Shown here: positions 34,998 through 48,058 of the stretch, piece after piece
Position numbering within the stretch: position 1 is the stretch's first letter
How the letters are laid out: each line of letters begins with the position of its first letter
NCBI GenBank assembly: GCA_029216955.1
Contig: JANAVB010042238.1
Span: forward strand, 1-64,000
Direction: 5' to 3'
Length of the DNA stretch: 64,000 nucleotides
From: Iris pallida
Lineage: Eukaryota > Streptophyta > Magnoliopsida > Asparagales > Iridaceae
Made by a program: the position numbers and the translations under genes
Notes under the pieces: generated by a model
Databases searched by the model: none
What the model saw: only the letters and a program-made list of their open reading frames with translations
What the model was told of the DNA's origin: nothing

Positions 34998-35654
34998 ATC
35001 TTGTTCAAAACGCACGAATAGCCTATTCGACGCGTCGAGGAGGAGGGTGGTGGCCATGGGGTGGCTCGCCGGAGGTCGCCCGGGCGAAGGGGTCACGGGG
35101 GCTTCCCACGCAGCGGCGCACGGTGGCGTGCTACGGTGCACGGCCGTCGGCCACTACTGTTGCAGCGCACTGCGCTGATGCTACTGCTGCGCGTCCTGCT
35201 GCTGCTTGCTGAGAAAATGGAGTGTCTGAGTGGGACACGAAGGTCATGGGTGAAGAGCGTCTCGAGTAGATCATTCATGAGAAGTTGGTTCTGAGAAAAT
35301 GACTCGTCTGGTGCTCCTAAATTAAAAGTCACGGTAACGTGCAAACGATGATCAAAGATAAAAGTGGGAATAATTATTCAACGATTAACTGGTCTAAGTT
35401 GACCCGAAGTTGCGCAATACAAAAAGAGCACAAGGGAACGAGTTTAGGTGGGACATGATATATCAAAACGAAGATAATCTTGTCTACTTCAAAACCCATA
35501 AAGAGAGTTTACAGAGATTGACATCCCTGACGCTCCAGAAGTCAAAGTCACAGGAAGAAACATTAATGATCAAAACAATTAAATAATAAAATATTTATCG
35601 AAAATAATTCATTCAGAAAATTTAAAATAAACCCTGAAATTCAAGTGGCTTACA

Positions 35655-37416
<1,762 letters not shown>

Positions 37417-38568
37417 TGTTGGGAACGAAGCGCGGAAACCGTTCTCCCAAACCAGAAAGTCCTTGGTAATCCATACATGGAAGGTCAATATATATAGAAA
37501 CTTCCAGCATGCATCAATCATATATTTAATGGAAATCCAATCATAATTGGCTCGCCATAATTGGAAGCTCAATTATATGGAAAGCTACTATATGAAGGAT
37601 CCAATCATAAATATATGATCAAAGTAAATATGGAAATCCAATCATATATTTTCTTACCATATATGTTCCAAAATAGGATCAATGTTGTAGCTCCGCTTCC
37701 CAAAAATTTAGAAATATTTATTATTATTATTATTTATTTTATTTGAACGGTAATTTTTAGATTTTATAAATAATTATTTAGTTTATTATTACGATAGATG
37801 ATTTTAGTCATGGTTAGGAATTGGGGTACAAGACAACTAGAAATCATGGCACAGATAGTGCAGTGGCGTGCTTTGACTAGTGTACTAGCCCTGGTAGGGA
37901 AGGCCAAGCCATAGTGATGTCCTAACTAAGAAAATCAGGCTAAGTTGTGACATGACCATTATAAATAGTTTAATTATTCATTATTAATATTCTTTGACGT
38001 TTAGGAAATCCGGTTGTACCAAACCAGCCCGGACTGGACCCGTACCAAGCTAAAGCACATGTAGTCATGCGGGACGTCCAATGACATTTGTGTCGATGTA
38101 TTTTTGTATGATGGTGTCGTATTTCATTTTAATGATATAATGAATATTTCTAAGTATTCTTAGTTAAATATTATAAATATCATTATTAGTTGATATTCAA
38201 TAATATTTGTATATAAATAGGTCCTTGTATATTTTGGGATTATTAGACTGTGCATGATGGTATATACACCATTATTGGTTTATCGAATTTAGTTATTATT
38301 ATTATTTTATTAAGGTTATTATTATATAATATTATTATTATTGGTTATATTATTTTGTCAAATAAATGTTATAATATATATTTATATTTATATAAATAGG
38401 TCCTACACTAGAAAAGGGTATTTAGAAATTTAGGATTTTATTGGAATATTTAGTTATCCATAGATATGTATATATAAATATATATTATATATATGTGTAT
38501 GTGTATGTATATATGAATATATATGTGTGTATGTGTATGAATAAATAGATATATATTTTATATGTGTG

Positions 38569-38571
<3 letters not shown>

Positions 38572-38662
<91 letters not shown>
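38572..38662. repeat. (TA)n microsatellite in solo LTR F
   Basis: About 45 TA units. Tyr-Ile repeat frames here are artefacts. Confidence 0.95.
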
Positions 38663-38664
<2 letters not shown>

Positions 38665-40799
38665 AGGAATTAGAAAAGGAAAAGCCCAGCAGCAGCTTTC
38701 AGCCAGGCCATCCTGGCCCAACCAGCCAGCCCGGCCCGACCACCCAGGCCCAAGCCCGAGCGCTAAAAACCCCGACCTGTGAAGCGAACAGAACCCCGAC
38801 CCTGTGCACGTATATAACGACGACAACTAAAATCCTAAACCCTAGCTCTCCTCCTTCCCCAAGACCGTGCGTACGACCCTTCCCCACGCGTGTGCCGCCG
38901 TACGCCGCCGCCAGCCGGCCAAGTCCACGCGGACAGCGCGTGCGCACAGGCGCGGAACAGCAGCAGCGGCACGAAGAGCCTACGTCGGGGTAAGTTTTCT
39001 CCCACGTCATTTAGTTATTTTTCGATCTGTCGCTTCCTATGTATAGACAACAAAACCCTCTCGGAACCCATCTAGATAGTTTATATGGAATCAATCCAGG
39101 TACGAAAGGAAATCGACGTGAAAGTCGACGAAAATCTGTTTGTAAAAAGAGCTATCACTAGCCTAAGACCCCAACTTGGAAGATGAAATTCGATCGACCT
39201 ATCGAGAAACCAAGCAATCTATTTGAATAAACTTATAGAAAACCTATAGGAGATGGAAACCTAATTATTATTTTTATTTCTAAGGGTTTAAGCAGTGAGA
39301 TAAATCGACTTGAAAATAGAGAAAAAACTCAAAAACTATTTTCGAAAATTTAGAAAAACCTTCGATACGACGTGCGTCCCGCCAATCTGGGCGATGTAGC
39401 CACGAACCAAAAGCATCAAAAGGTGCATAACGGCTTCGTGGACGTGTGGGCTTTGATGGAATTCAAATTGGTCGCGTGTGCGCGACGATTTTGATGTGTA
39501 TCCTTCGAAATTTACCGTATCGGCCTCTGTGCAAATTTTCTAATTACTTTGTACAAGTTCGTCAGATCGAGACAAAACTTGCGCCAACAGGACCGTATCA
39601 TTTTTCTGGTCCTGTATGCCAAGTTTTGTCCAATTCTGAGACAGTTGATCGGATCGCCATATTGTGGGCCCCACGGTCCGACTCGACGGGCGATTTTGTG
39701 CACGGTCCGCCGGAATCCAACTTTGGACATACGGTTGGATTCGTATCATCAAAACGAATTCGTAGATATATAGTTTGACAACTTTAGAGACCATAGACTT
39801 TGGCACACGTTTCGGTGCAAAGCGGGTCCAACGGCGGATACCGTTTTGACCCGAAATTACCGTTTTGCCCCTGTGTCCAGAATTGGACTTAAGGACAGGC
39901 AATTCTAGCTAATTTGATTATTCTAAAAACATTGGTAATGTTTATTTCAGCATCCGAAGACTTCTGCATTTGTTGACTGATTGTGGCTCTTTGAGTGGTA
40001 TAGTATTATCGGTTTCACTAGCACAGGACCTCAGGCGAGTACATCTCTGATAGTTTTCGTATTTGATTATCTCTATACTTCTTGTATTTAATATTGTTTT
40101 ACATTGATATCATATTGATACTTGACACGCTTGTCACACGAGACAGTAGTTATGGATTCTTGCATGTTGTTCATGACCAATATATTTTCATGTTCGTGAC
40201 CTGTTTGAATCCATAGGTACTAGCCGGGCGGGGAAGTACATTAGTAGACATGTAAATATACCCAAAAATATCCCCAAAATGTCTATTTTTGCCTGATAGC
40301 AGTCGCACAACTCACGTACGGGGTGCCGAATTTACCCCTAGCTGTTTACATGTCGAAGGTGTATTTCAAATCACTTGTTAGATATAGTCTTGCTGCATTA
40401 CAGTTTCTTGTCATTGCTTGCCTTGTGTACCATGTCTTCCTGCTTTTACTCGCATGATTCCTACTATAATTCCTGTGTATCCCTTATCATGCATCTCAGT
40501 ATTATTTCAGATTTATGTATTTCGTCATTTATTGATTCTGTTGTGAGATTGTACTTGTTCCATTCCTGACTGGAAACCAAAATTTTTTAGGTAGCTGTGG
40601 CTTCACTTAGCCTTGGAAGATATGGGTGTACTTGCAGACAGAAACCTAGAAATGGATAGCAGTTGTATCATTTCATTAATTGTGAGAACTTTGTATTTCT
40701 TTTAATTTTAAATATTATAAATGTTGTAATAAATTTAGAAATGTGAATGAGCAATAAAGTTTATTTTGAGCATTTATCTCTTGCGGGCTTGACAGCGTT

Positions 40800-40822
40800 C
40801 TACCGCCGACTCTGCGGCGTAG
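40800..40822 (+). other. LTR-end hairpin, solo LTR F
   Basis: CTA-C-CGCCG pairs with CGGCG-TAG (one bulged C), 50 nt before the LTR 3' end. Confidence 0.55.
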
Positions 40823-40965
40823 GCTGGCTTGGACACGTCTCGTATCCGAAAAGGCGGGTGTGGGTCGTGACAGATGCACTCTCCGAGCTTCTCCGACACA
40901 CGGATGGCGCTCGTCGTACTCTGGGGTATTCTCCACATAGGTTGGGAACCCCACCAAGTCCAACA

Positions 40966-40980
40966 AATCTCCCCCTTCAC
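40966..40980 (-). promoter_or_regulatory. Polypurine tract of element E
   Basis: On minus, GTGAAGGGGGAGATT directly precedes the 3' LTR start TGTTGG, a standard copia arrangement. Confidence 0.8.
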
Positions 40981-40981
40981 A

Positions 40982-42693
40982 ACTAGGTGGAGGAACTCAT
41001 CATCCCGACGATCTGCCTGCAGTACTCAAACTTTTCCCTTTGTAGAACCTTCGTGAGCTTGTCCGCTCCATTATCATCAGTATGGATCTTCTCAAGCATC
41101 GCGTCCTTCTTTTCAACCATATCCCGTATCCAATGATACCGAGTCTCAATGTGCTTGGACCGACTATGAAATATATGGTTCTTTACTTGGTGAATGACAC
41201 TCTGGCTATATATCGCAAAGCAAAGTATACTGCTCTTGTTTTAGCCCCACTTCCTGTAGCAACTTCTTCATCCACAGCAACTCCTTGCAAGCCTCCGTCG
41301 CCGCAATGTACTCTGCCTCTGTCGTCGACAATGTAACACACTTCTGCAATTGCGACTGTCATGATACCGCTCCACTAGCAAACATCATCACATAGCCCGA
41401 AGTCGATCTCCTCGTGTCTACATCTCCAACTATATCAGCGTCAGTATACCCGACCAGCTTTGGCTCGTCACCACCAAAGGAAAGTCTCCAATTGTCAGTG
41501 GCCTGAAGGTATCGTATGATCCATTTGACTACACTCCAATGTATCCTTCCAGGATTGGAAAGATACCTGCTAACTGTGCCAACTGCGTGGCGATGTCTGG
41601 CCTCATACACACCATAGCATACATGAGACTCCCCAAAGCTGAAGCATATGGAACCCGCTCCATATCTTCCTTCTCGTCCTCGGTAGATGGACACTGCTCC
41701 TCTGTGAACTTAAAGTGATATACAAGGAGGTTACTCACTTTTTTCGACTCGTACATCCCGAAATGCTGAAGTACCCGATTAATATACTTTTTTAGGACAG
41801 ATGTAGCATTTTGGACTCTCTTTCGCAGTCGATCTCTATTCCAAGAATAGTATTTGATGTGCCCAAATCCTTCATAGAGAAGGTCGCGCCCAGTTGGTGC
41901 TTCTTCTCCGCTATCCTAGTGGTATTTCAATCCACCAGTAGCGTATCATCAACATAGAGCAGTAAAATGATAAAATCATCTTCGACAAAGTACCTCACAA
42001 ATACATAGTGGTCCGACATCGTCCGCGCATAACCATGCTCCCCTATAAACGACTCGAACTTCCTATACCACTGCCTCGGAGCCTACTTCAAACCGTACAA
42101 GCTCTTTCTCAACCGACAAACCAAGTGTGACTTGTCCTTCTCACAGAATCCCTCTGGCTGCTTCATGTACAACTCCTCCTCAAAATCATCATGGAGAAAT
42201 GTCGTCTTCACGTCTATTTGCTCGACCTCCAAGTCAAAACTGGCTGCCAATACTAATACCAGCCGAATAGACGACTACTTGACGACTGACAAAAAGATCT
42301 CATTATAATCTACGCCCTTCCGCTGGCCGTAGCCTTCAACTACCAGTCTCGCTTTGTATCGAGGGCGAGTAGCATCATCTGTCTGCTTCACTATGAACAC
42401 CCATCGATTTCTCAAAGCCTTCTTGTCCTTTGACAACCGCACCAGATCATAAGTGGAGTTAGCCTATAAGGAACTCATCTCCTCCTGCATAGCCTCCATC
42501 CACTCCTGCCTATGTTCGTCGTCCATAGCCTCTGCAAAACTTTTTGGTTCTCCCTATCTTTCAATAACACATACTCATCTGGTGAGTATCTCGTAGATGG
42601 TTGATGCTCTCTGTCACTCCTCTTCAACGGAACCACTGGTGCTAGCTGTATATCAATAGCCTCCTCCCCTTCAGGAACTACCTTTCCGGCATG
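40982..42693 (-). pseudogene. rt: Reverse transcriptase and RNase H of element E
   Basis: Minus frames show RWVFIVKQ and RYKARLVVEGYGQ (about 42410-42330), LLLYVDDTLLV (YVDD active site, about 41975-41944), then LGSLMYAMVCMRPDIA, YTDADIVGDVDTRRSTSGYV and LSTTEAEYIAATEACKELLWM of copia RNase H. It ends with TAG at 40982-40984, 16 nt before the LTR. Many stops interrupt it (for example TGA near 41358 at a conserved Trp, and one after YVDDTLLVD near 41942), with frame shifts. It would copy the RNA to cDNA; it cannot work as it stands. Confidence 0.8.
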
Positions 42694-44206
42694 CTAATCC
42701 TCCTGAGGGTTACCTTGACCACCATAAACAGGCTGATGATCAAGGTTGGGAGCAACTCCATGTACTGGCTCCCCCATAACTGGATCCTCTGTGATGTCCT
42801 TTAGAAACAGCTCGAAACGAAATGACTCTAACTTAGGCAATTCCTCAGCCTCAGAAGGCATCTCGGAATTCTGAGTGTTGGTCATGGTCTGATCCTCGAC
42901 GAATACCATGTCCCTGCTTCTGTAGATCTTTCTTCCCACGGGGTTGTAGAGTATATAGCCAAACTCATCCTGGCCGTAGCCGACAAAGACGCATCACCTC
43001 GTCTTCGGCTCAAGCTTGGATATCTCGTCCTTCGGTATATGCACAAAGGCCTTACAACCAAACACTCGAAGGTGATTGTATGACGGCTCTTTGTCGTACC
43101 ATACTTTATCAGGCACATCACCCTGCAAAGGAGTACTAAACATAAGCAGTTATTTAAAGTGCCTCACCCCAATAGCTGCCCGGCAAGTTTGCTTCTGACA
43201 ACAAACATCGTACCCTCTCCATCAGCGTCATGTTCATGCGCTCCGCTACACCGTTGAACTGCGATATCTTTGGTGGAGTCTTCTGGTGTCGTATCCCTTG
43301 CTCTCTGCAATAAGCATCAAAAGGACCAATGTACTTGCCGCCATTGTCGGATCGTACACATAGCAGCTTCTTGTTCATCTCCCTTTCAACAGAGGCCTAA
43401 AACTCTTTGAAAGTGGGCAACACCTAATCCTTGGTCTTTAAGGCATAGACCCAAACCTTCCTGGAACAATCAACAATAAACGTCACAAAATAAGAAGCAG
43501 CACCAATGGATTTTACCTTCATAGAACCGCAGACATCCGAGTGAATCAACTCGAGCAACGCCGGATTCCTCGAACTTGGGTGACTTTGAAAAGACACCAT
43601 ATTTTGCTTTCCTGCCAAACATTGCATGCATCTCTCCAGTTTTGTAGACTTTAGTCCTGGAATCACCTTCATGTTCAGTAAGTAGCTCATCCCCTTCTCG
43701 CTGATATGGCCGAACCGCCTGTGCCACAACTCGGTAGACGCATCACTGACTGCATTCACCTTCTGTGCCTCCTGTGTGCTCCCTTCTATGTAGTAGATTT
43801 CGAACTTCTTGCTTTCTTTGGCAATCACCATCGAACCTCTGGAAAGCTTCCACTGACCGTTCCCGAAGAGATTGAAGGAACCATCGTACAACCTTCCAAC
43901 CGACACCAGGTTGAAATAGATATTAGGGACATGACGGACATCTTTGAGAACAAGAACTGTACCCGTTTTCATCCTCAAATGCACATCTCCAATGGCAACC
44001 GCCTTCGACACATCTTCGTTGCCCATCTTCAACACCCTACAGTCGCCTGTTGTGTAAGTGGTAAATAGTACCCTGTTGTGAGATACGTGCGCTGAAGCAC
44101 GTGAGTCCACCAGCCAAGAATTGTCATCGTAGGTAAGGTTTAGGACAACCTCATCACCTATGACGATCACATCGCCTCTATGTGCTGATGCCGTCGCTGT
44201 AGTGTT
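42694..44206 (-). pseudogene. int: Protease and integrase of element E
   Basis: Protease near 44120: SWLVDSRASAHVS, where the usual D-S-G-A has Arg in place of Gly. Pre-integrase zinc part: ELWHRRFGHISEKG ... CMQCLAGK (H-H-C-C). Integrase core: LIHSDVCGSM, VRSDNGGKY and NGVAERMN (D,D,E present). The C-terminal NHLRVFGCKAF-like region is shifted near 43020-43120 and resumes at GRKIYRSRDMVFVED (42939). TAG stops lie near 43430 and 43397 at likely Gln codons, and TAG at 42694-42696. It would process the polyprotein and integrate the cDNA. Confidence 0.8.
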
Positions 44207-44207
44207 C

Positions 44208-44501
44208 TCACTTTGCTTCCCCTTGTCGCCCTTCTTCTCTCTTCAAAGTGAAACAGTTCCGCTTGATGTGGCCCTTCTTGCCATAATGGTAACACTCTGA
44301 GTCCTCATACCGACCCTTGGACTTGCCCCTGCTCTTGTCTCTGCCACCACATGGACCCCTACTTTTGCCCCTTCCGCAGCTCTCGGAAACTAATGCCTCT
44401 GAGTGGTGGGATGTGGATGAAGTGTCCAGAGAATGTCTCCGCATCTCTTCATTCAGTACCCCGCCCTTGGCAAACTCCAGACTGACTACGCCTTCCGGAG
44501 C
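44208..44501 (-). pseudogene. gag: gag 3' part of element E
   Basis: The minus frame TAPEGVVSLEFAKGGVLNEE is followed by a Gly/Arg/Ser-rich stretch and a zinc knuckle CYHYGKKGHIKRNC, in which the second Cys is Tyr (a single G-to-A change). It is cut at 44501 by element G. The missing 5' part is 10 kb away at 54175-54668 and the two sides meet at the same point of gag. Confidence 0.8.
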
Positions 44502-44551
44502 TGTCACGACCCGTTACCCAAATTGTTGGGCCGGGCCGAGCCATGTCCAGC

Positions 44552-44572
44552 CTACGCTTGGTAAAAGCGTAG
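44552..44572 (-). other. LTR-end hairpin, element G
   Basis: Perfect 8-bp stem CTACGCTT/AAGCGTAG with a 5-nt loop, ending 50 nt before the LTR 3' end. The other LTR of G has a decayed version at the same place (about 50786-50806). Confidence 0.6.
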
Positions 44573-46340
44573 TAAGCTGTTGTAAGAGTTTATACATAAA
44601 TGATACTAAGTGTGCTAACATTAAGCCAAATAAGATTTTATCACAACACAGCTTCTATTAATGAAAGTAAACAAGTGTTAAAAGTTATTACACTTCAAAT
44701 GTATGAGACTGGAGACAAAGTCCAGTATCCAAATATAAGTTCAAACCAAAGTCTAAGTCTCAAAACACATGAAAGGTATCTAAGCAAGGTTCCTCGCTGG
44801 GGCCTCTTCTGGAGCTAAGGCCAGGCCCTCAAATGCAGTGCCATAATATGTATCACATAGCATTTCCTCCTCGAAAAGTGCACCTACAACGTTATCCTGT
44901 CAGGACGGGAGCAAGAACTTGTACTACAAATATATAATACTGATCATGAAATGGTAAGAGATGAAATAACTATAATCCTGACATGGCACAATCTATAATG
45001 TAAAATCACAACTATCATGGCAAGGATACATTTGTCATGGCGACACATGCATATATAGTTTAAAACTGGAGCAGGTACGTGATCGGTCAATAGGTATAGA
45101 ATGTACCGGTGTACAAGCCATAAATCTGAATGTACATACGTACAAGTAACAAGCATAGGTGTATATCCGTACAAAAATGCGGGATAAAGCCTACGACAAG
45201 GTATGCATATACAATACGACCTTGCTCGGTACATACGTACGAAGAAGGGGGGCATGATCACGTACTCAACTATCAGTTCCCCCATGTCCCAGTAACCATC
45301 ATGTGAGATATGTAAATGCTCTTCTAAGCATGTGAAGATACTGAGAATCCGTATAAAGCATATAATGATATGACTTTGCAGTTTCCACAAAGCAGTATTT
45401 TAACATGGTTCATTCACAGTTCATTATCATAAGCAGTAAATAAGTTTGTAGGGGTACTTGCCTCGAGCAAAACAAGGATAAGAATATGTAGTTATAGATG
45501 TCCGGTGTCCTATCAAAATGATATACAGTTTCAGTCTCTAAGTTATGATTTAATATTACTCTAGTGTTGTGACACGGCTCCTAATAGGACACTAGCTAGG
45601 TAAAGCTCTAGTAGTCCAAAGTGAGGTTTTACAACGTCTAGACTAACAAGTAGGTCTCTACACTAAGGTAGGGTAGAGTCTTGATACTAAAATACCCTAA
45701 AATCCCACAAAAACACACAAGTCATTATTAATCAATTAATTAAACAGACTGTACACTGTGTTCCAATAATTATTAACATAGTTTTACAGTCCTAAAATAG
45801 GTGAAATGATATACCAGATTGATCCTTGTTAATTATAGTAATTTATTATAAATTTTTTGGAATTTATAATCCAGTGTAAGTATTTATTAAAAATCAGAAT
45901 ACAAGTGTACATTAAAAATGAGTTCTGGTTTACTATTTTTAAAAGCAGTAAATTAAATCATGGAAAAATTATATTAAATTAGATTAATTAACATAGTATT
46001 CTATAGTAATTTTCTAGAATTTATTCAGCATTAAAAAGTTGTCTGAAAATTCAAAGTTCATAAATCACAGATTCTAAAATTAAATAAATAATTATTTAAT
46101 GTATTTATCCGCGTATTTGAAATTGAACCGAAGTCCAAATACGGGACCCGAAGCCATGAATCAAGTCCAATATGACTCGACTAGACCCCGAATATGTGTA
46201 GGCTCACCTAAGTCCACTCAACCCATGTTAGGTTTGGACTTAGAGTGGTTGTTTGCACAAAGTACGTAAAAATCGTCAATAAATGTGGAATTTAAATACA
46301 TGTAATTTAAAGGAATTTAAATTGCAGAAATTATAAGCGT

Positions 46341-46560
46341 ACATATTACAGTATAGGCACTGTACTTATAAAATACATATTACATCATAGGCACTGTATT
46401 TATTTACGTATTATAGTATAGGCACTGTATTTATAATGACATAATTTAAATGACATAACTAAATAACAGAATTTAAAATACATATTACAGTATAGGCACT
46501 GTATTTATAAAGTACATATTTAAATATTATAGTATAGGCACTGTATTTATATTGACATGA
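46341..46560. repeat. ACAGTATAGGCACTGT hairpin repeats, 3' LTR of G
   Basis: Five copies of ATTACAGTATAGGCACTGTA with ACAGT/ACTGT arms, spaced about 32-75 bp. The same five-copy set is in the other LTR (52575-52775). Confidence 0.85.
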
Positions 46561-46669
46561 ATTTAAATGACAGAATGTAAATATATATAATCTTAAATGA
46601 TGTAATTCTTCAAAACACAAAAGAAATAAAAAGCAAGAATTTAATGTTAATTAACTCAATATTTGATTA

Positions 46670-46795
<126 letters not shown>

Positions 46796-48058
46796 ATTAT
46801 AATTTATACTAAAAAAATGCATTTAACAGTTTTATGAACAGTATATACACTTATACTGTATTTTACAAAATATATATACATATATATATATATACATATA
46901 TATATATACATATACCATTATATATAAAAAAAACAAATTTAAAAAAAAATACATATACCATTATATATACATAATATATAAAAAAACAAATTTAAATCAA
47001 AAATACAACCAACTAGCAAAAGGGGGTCTCGAACTCTGGTCAGCCCAAAGGGGGCGCGCGGGTTCACAGCTGCTACGCTGGCCAGAAGGCCAGCGCGGCC
47101 TGAGTGAAAAAAATAGGGGGCTCCTTTAACTTATGCTGAACCCCTGGCGGGTTCGGTTGATAGCGGGTTGGGAATCTGACCCGCTATAAGTCATCACCTT
47201 CGTGTCCACGCGTGTGTGGACACTCCAAAAACGTGTCCAGAACTCATGTCTGGCTATTTAGACACGAAAACTTGTATCAAAGCACACTAACGTGTTCGCC
47301 AAGACGTTCTCGACCCAGTGGTGTCACTTTCGTGTCACCACAACGAGTTTTCGTGTCGTGTCCGAACTAGGGCTAAGGATTACTCCGTGTCTGTGTGTCG
47401 GGGTGAGTCGGAAACAGGGGCAAAATCTTCGTCTCGTCGAGACGAACTCGATGGTGCCCACAAAATAAAGAAACGAAGAAGAACAGAGTGTTCGACGTAC
47501 TCGATTTGTCGGGCGGGCTAGTCGGCGGCGCTGCGGTGGCCGTAGGCGACGTTGGTCGGCGGCGTTGGGTCGGGCTCGTCGTGCTCGACTCGCTGGTACC
47601 CTTGGTCGTCGACGGCGGGGTCTGGGCGTGAAGAACGGGGGGTTCGTCGGACTTCGGTCGACGGCAACGCTCCGTATCAGAACAGTAACAGGGAATGAAT
47701 TTTTAAAATATTAAATTTGAGTATTCAATACTAATAATTGAAATGATTAGAAATTAGGATTTCTCCCTTGGAAATGGTGTCTATTTATAAAAATAATTTA
47801 TTAGGGCAAACTAACCATAGTTAATTACTAACTCAGCCCTGAGGTTAATATTTACAGTTTTGCCATTACGGTGAAAATGCAGGTTTTACGGTTGCAGTTT
47901 TTAAATTATGAAAAATTCAAACGACGTCCAAACGGCTCCAAACAAATCTCAGAAAAATTCTAAAATTAATAAAAAATATTTAGGACTTATTGGAATCAAT
48001 TTGGGGCAAATTTGGAATTATTTTTCATTTATTAAATTTTTTAAAAATAGGGGTTACA

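Larger units (their letters stand above)
6367..35654 (-). mobile_element. Element B: non-coding long-LTR retrotransposon (LARD-like), host of A, C and D
   Basis: 6367-6465 plus 8913-12544 is repeated at 15394-17438 plus 35003-35654. These are the two LTRs, on either side of a 2.0 kb internal region (12545-14570). The purine-rich tract beside the left LTR and the post-LTR block beside the right LTR place the element on the minus strand. No gag or pol is visible. Three insertions interrupt it: A in the left LTR at 6366/6367, solo LTR C in the left LTR, and the Tat element D in the right LTR. The left terminus is outside the window, so the target duplication is unknown. Confidence 0.75.
14571..35654 (-). 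repeat. 5' LTR of element B (split by Tat element D)
   Basis: 14571-17438 plus 35003-35654, about 3.5 kb without the insertion. It starts TGTCACGACCC and ends GGCTTACA on the + strand, i.e. TGTAAGCC...GGGTCGTGACA on minus. At the insertion point the empty site can be read from the sister LTR at 10850-10870. Relative to that LTR it lacks the segment equivalent to 11090-12110. Confidence 0.75.
37686..40872 (+). mobile_element. Solo LTR F of the long-LTR clan
   Basis: TGTAGCTCCG...GGTCGTGACA, 3.19 kb, inserted in element E's LTR with a decayed 5-bp duplication AATGT (37681-37685) and GATGC (40873-40877). Its 3' part (39446-39930) matches element B's LTR in opposite orientation, including TTTCGGTGCAAAG. 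A TATATAAC box at about 38811 is followed by a pyrimidine-rich leader on the plus strand. No coding region or second LTR is present. Confidence 0.75.
37417..40965 (-). repeat. 3' LTR of element E (split by solo LTR F)
   Basis: 37417-37685 aligns with 54732-55000 and 40878-40965 with about 55003-55080. The break lies after GGATCAATGT. Confidence 0.8.

Noticed and set aside
47000..47110. tRNA-like or tRNA-derived SINE
   Set aside because: The TCGAACTCTGG stretch recalls a B box, but no cloverleaf, A box or poly-A/T tail is found, and it lies inside an LTR pair.
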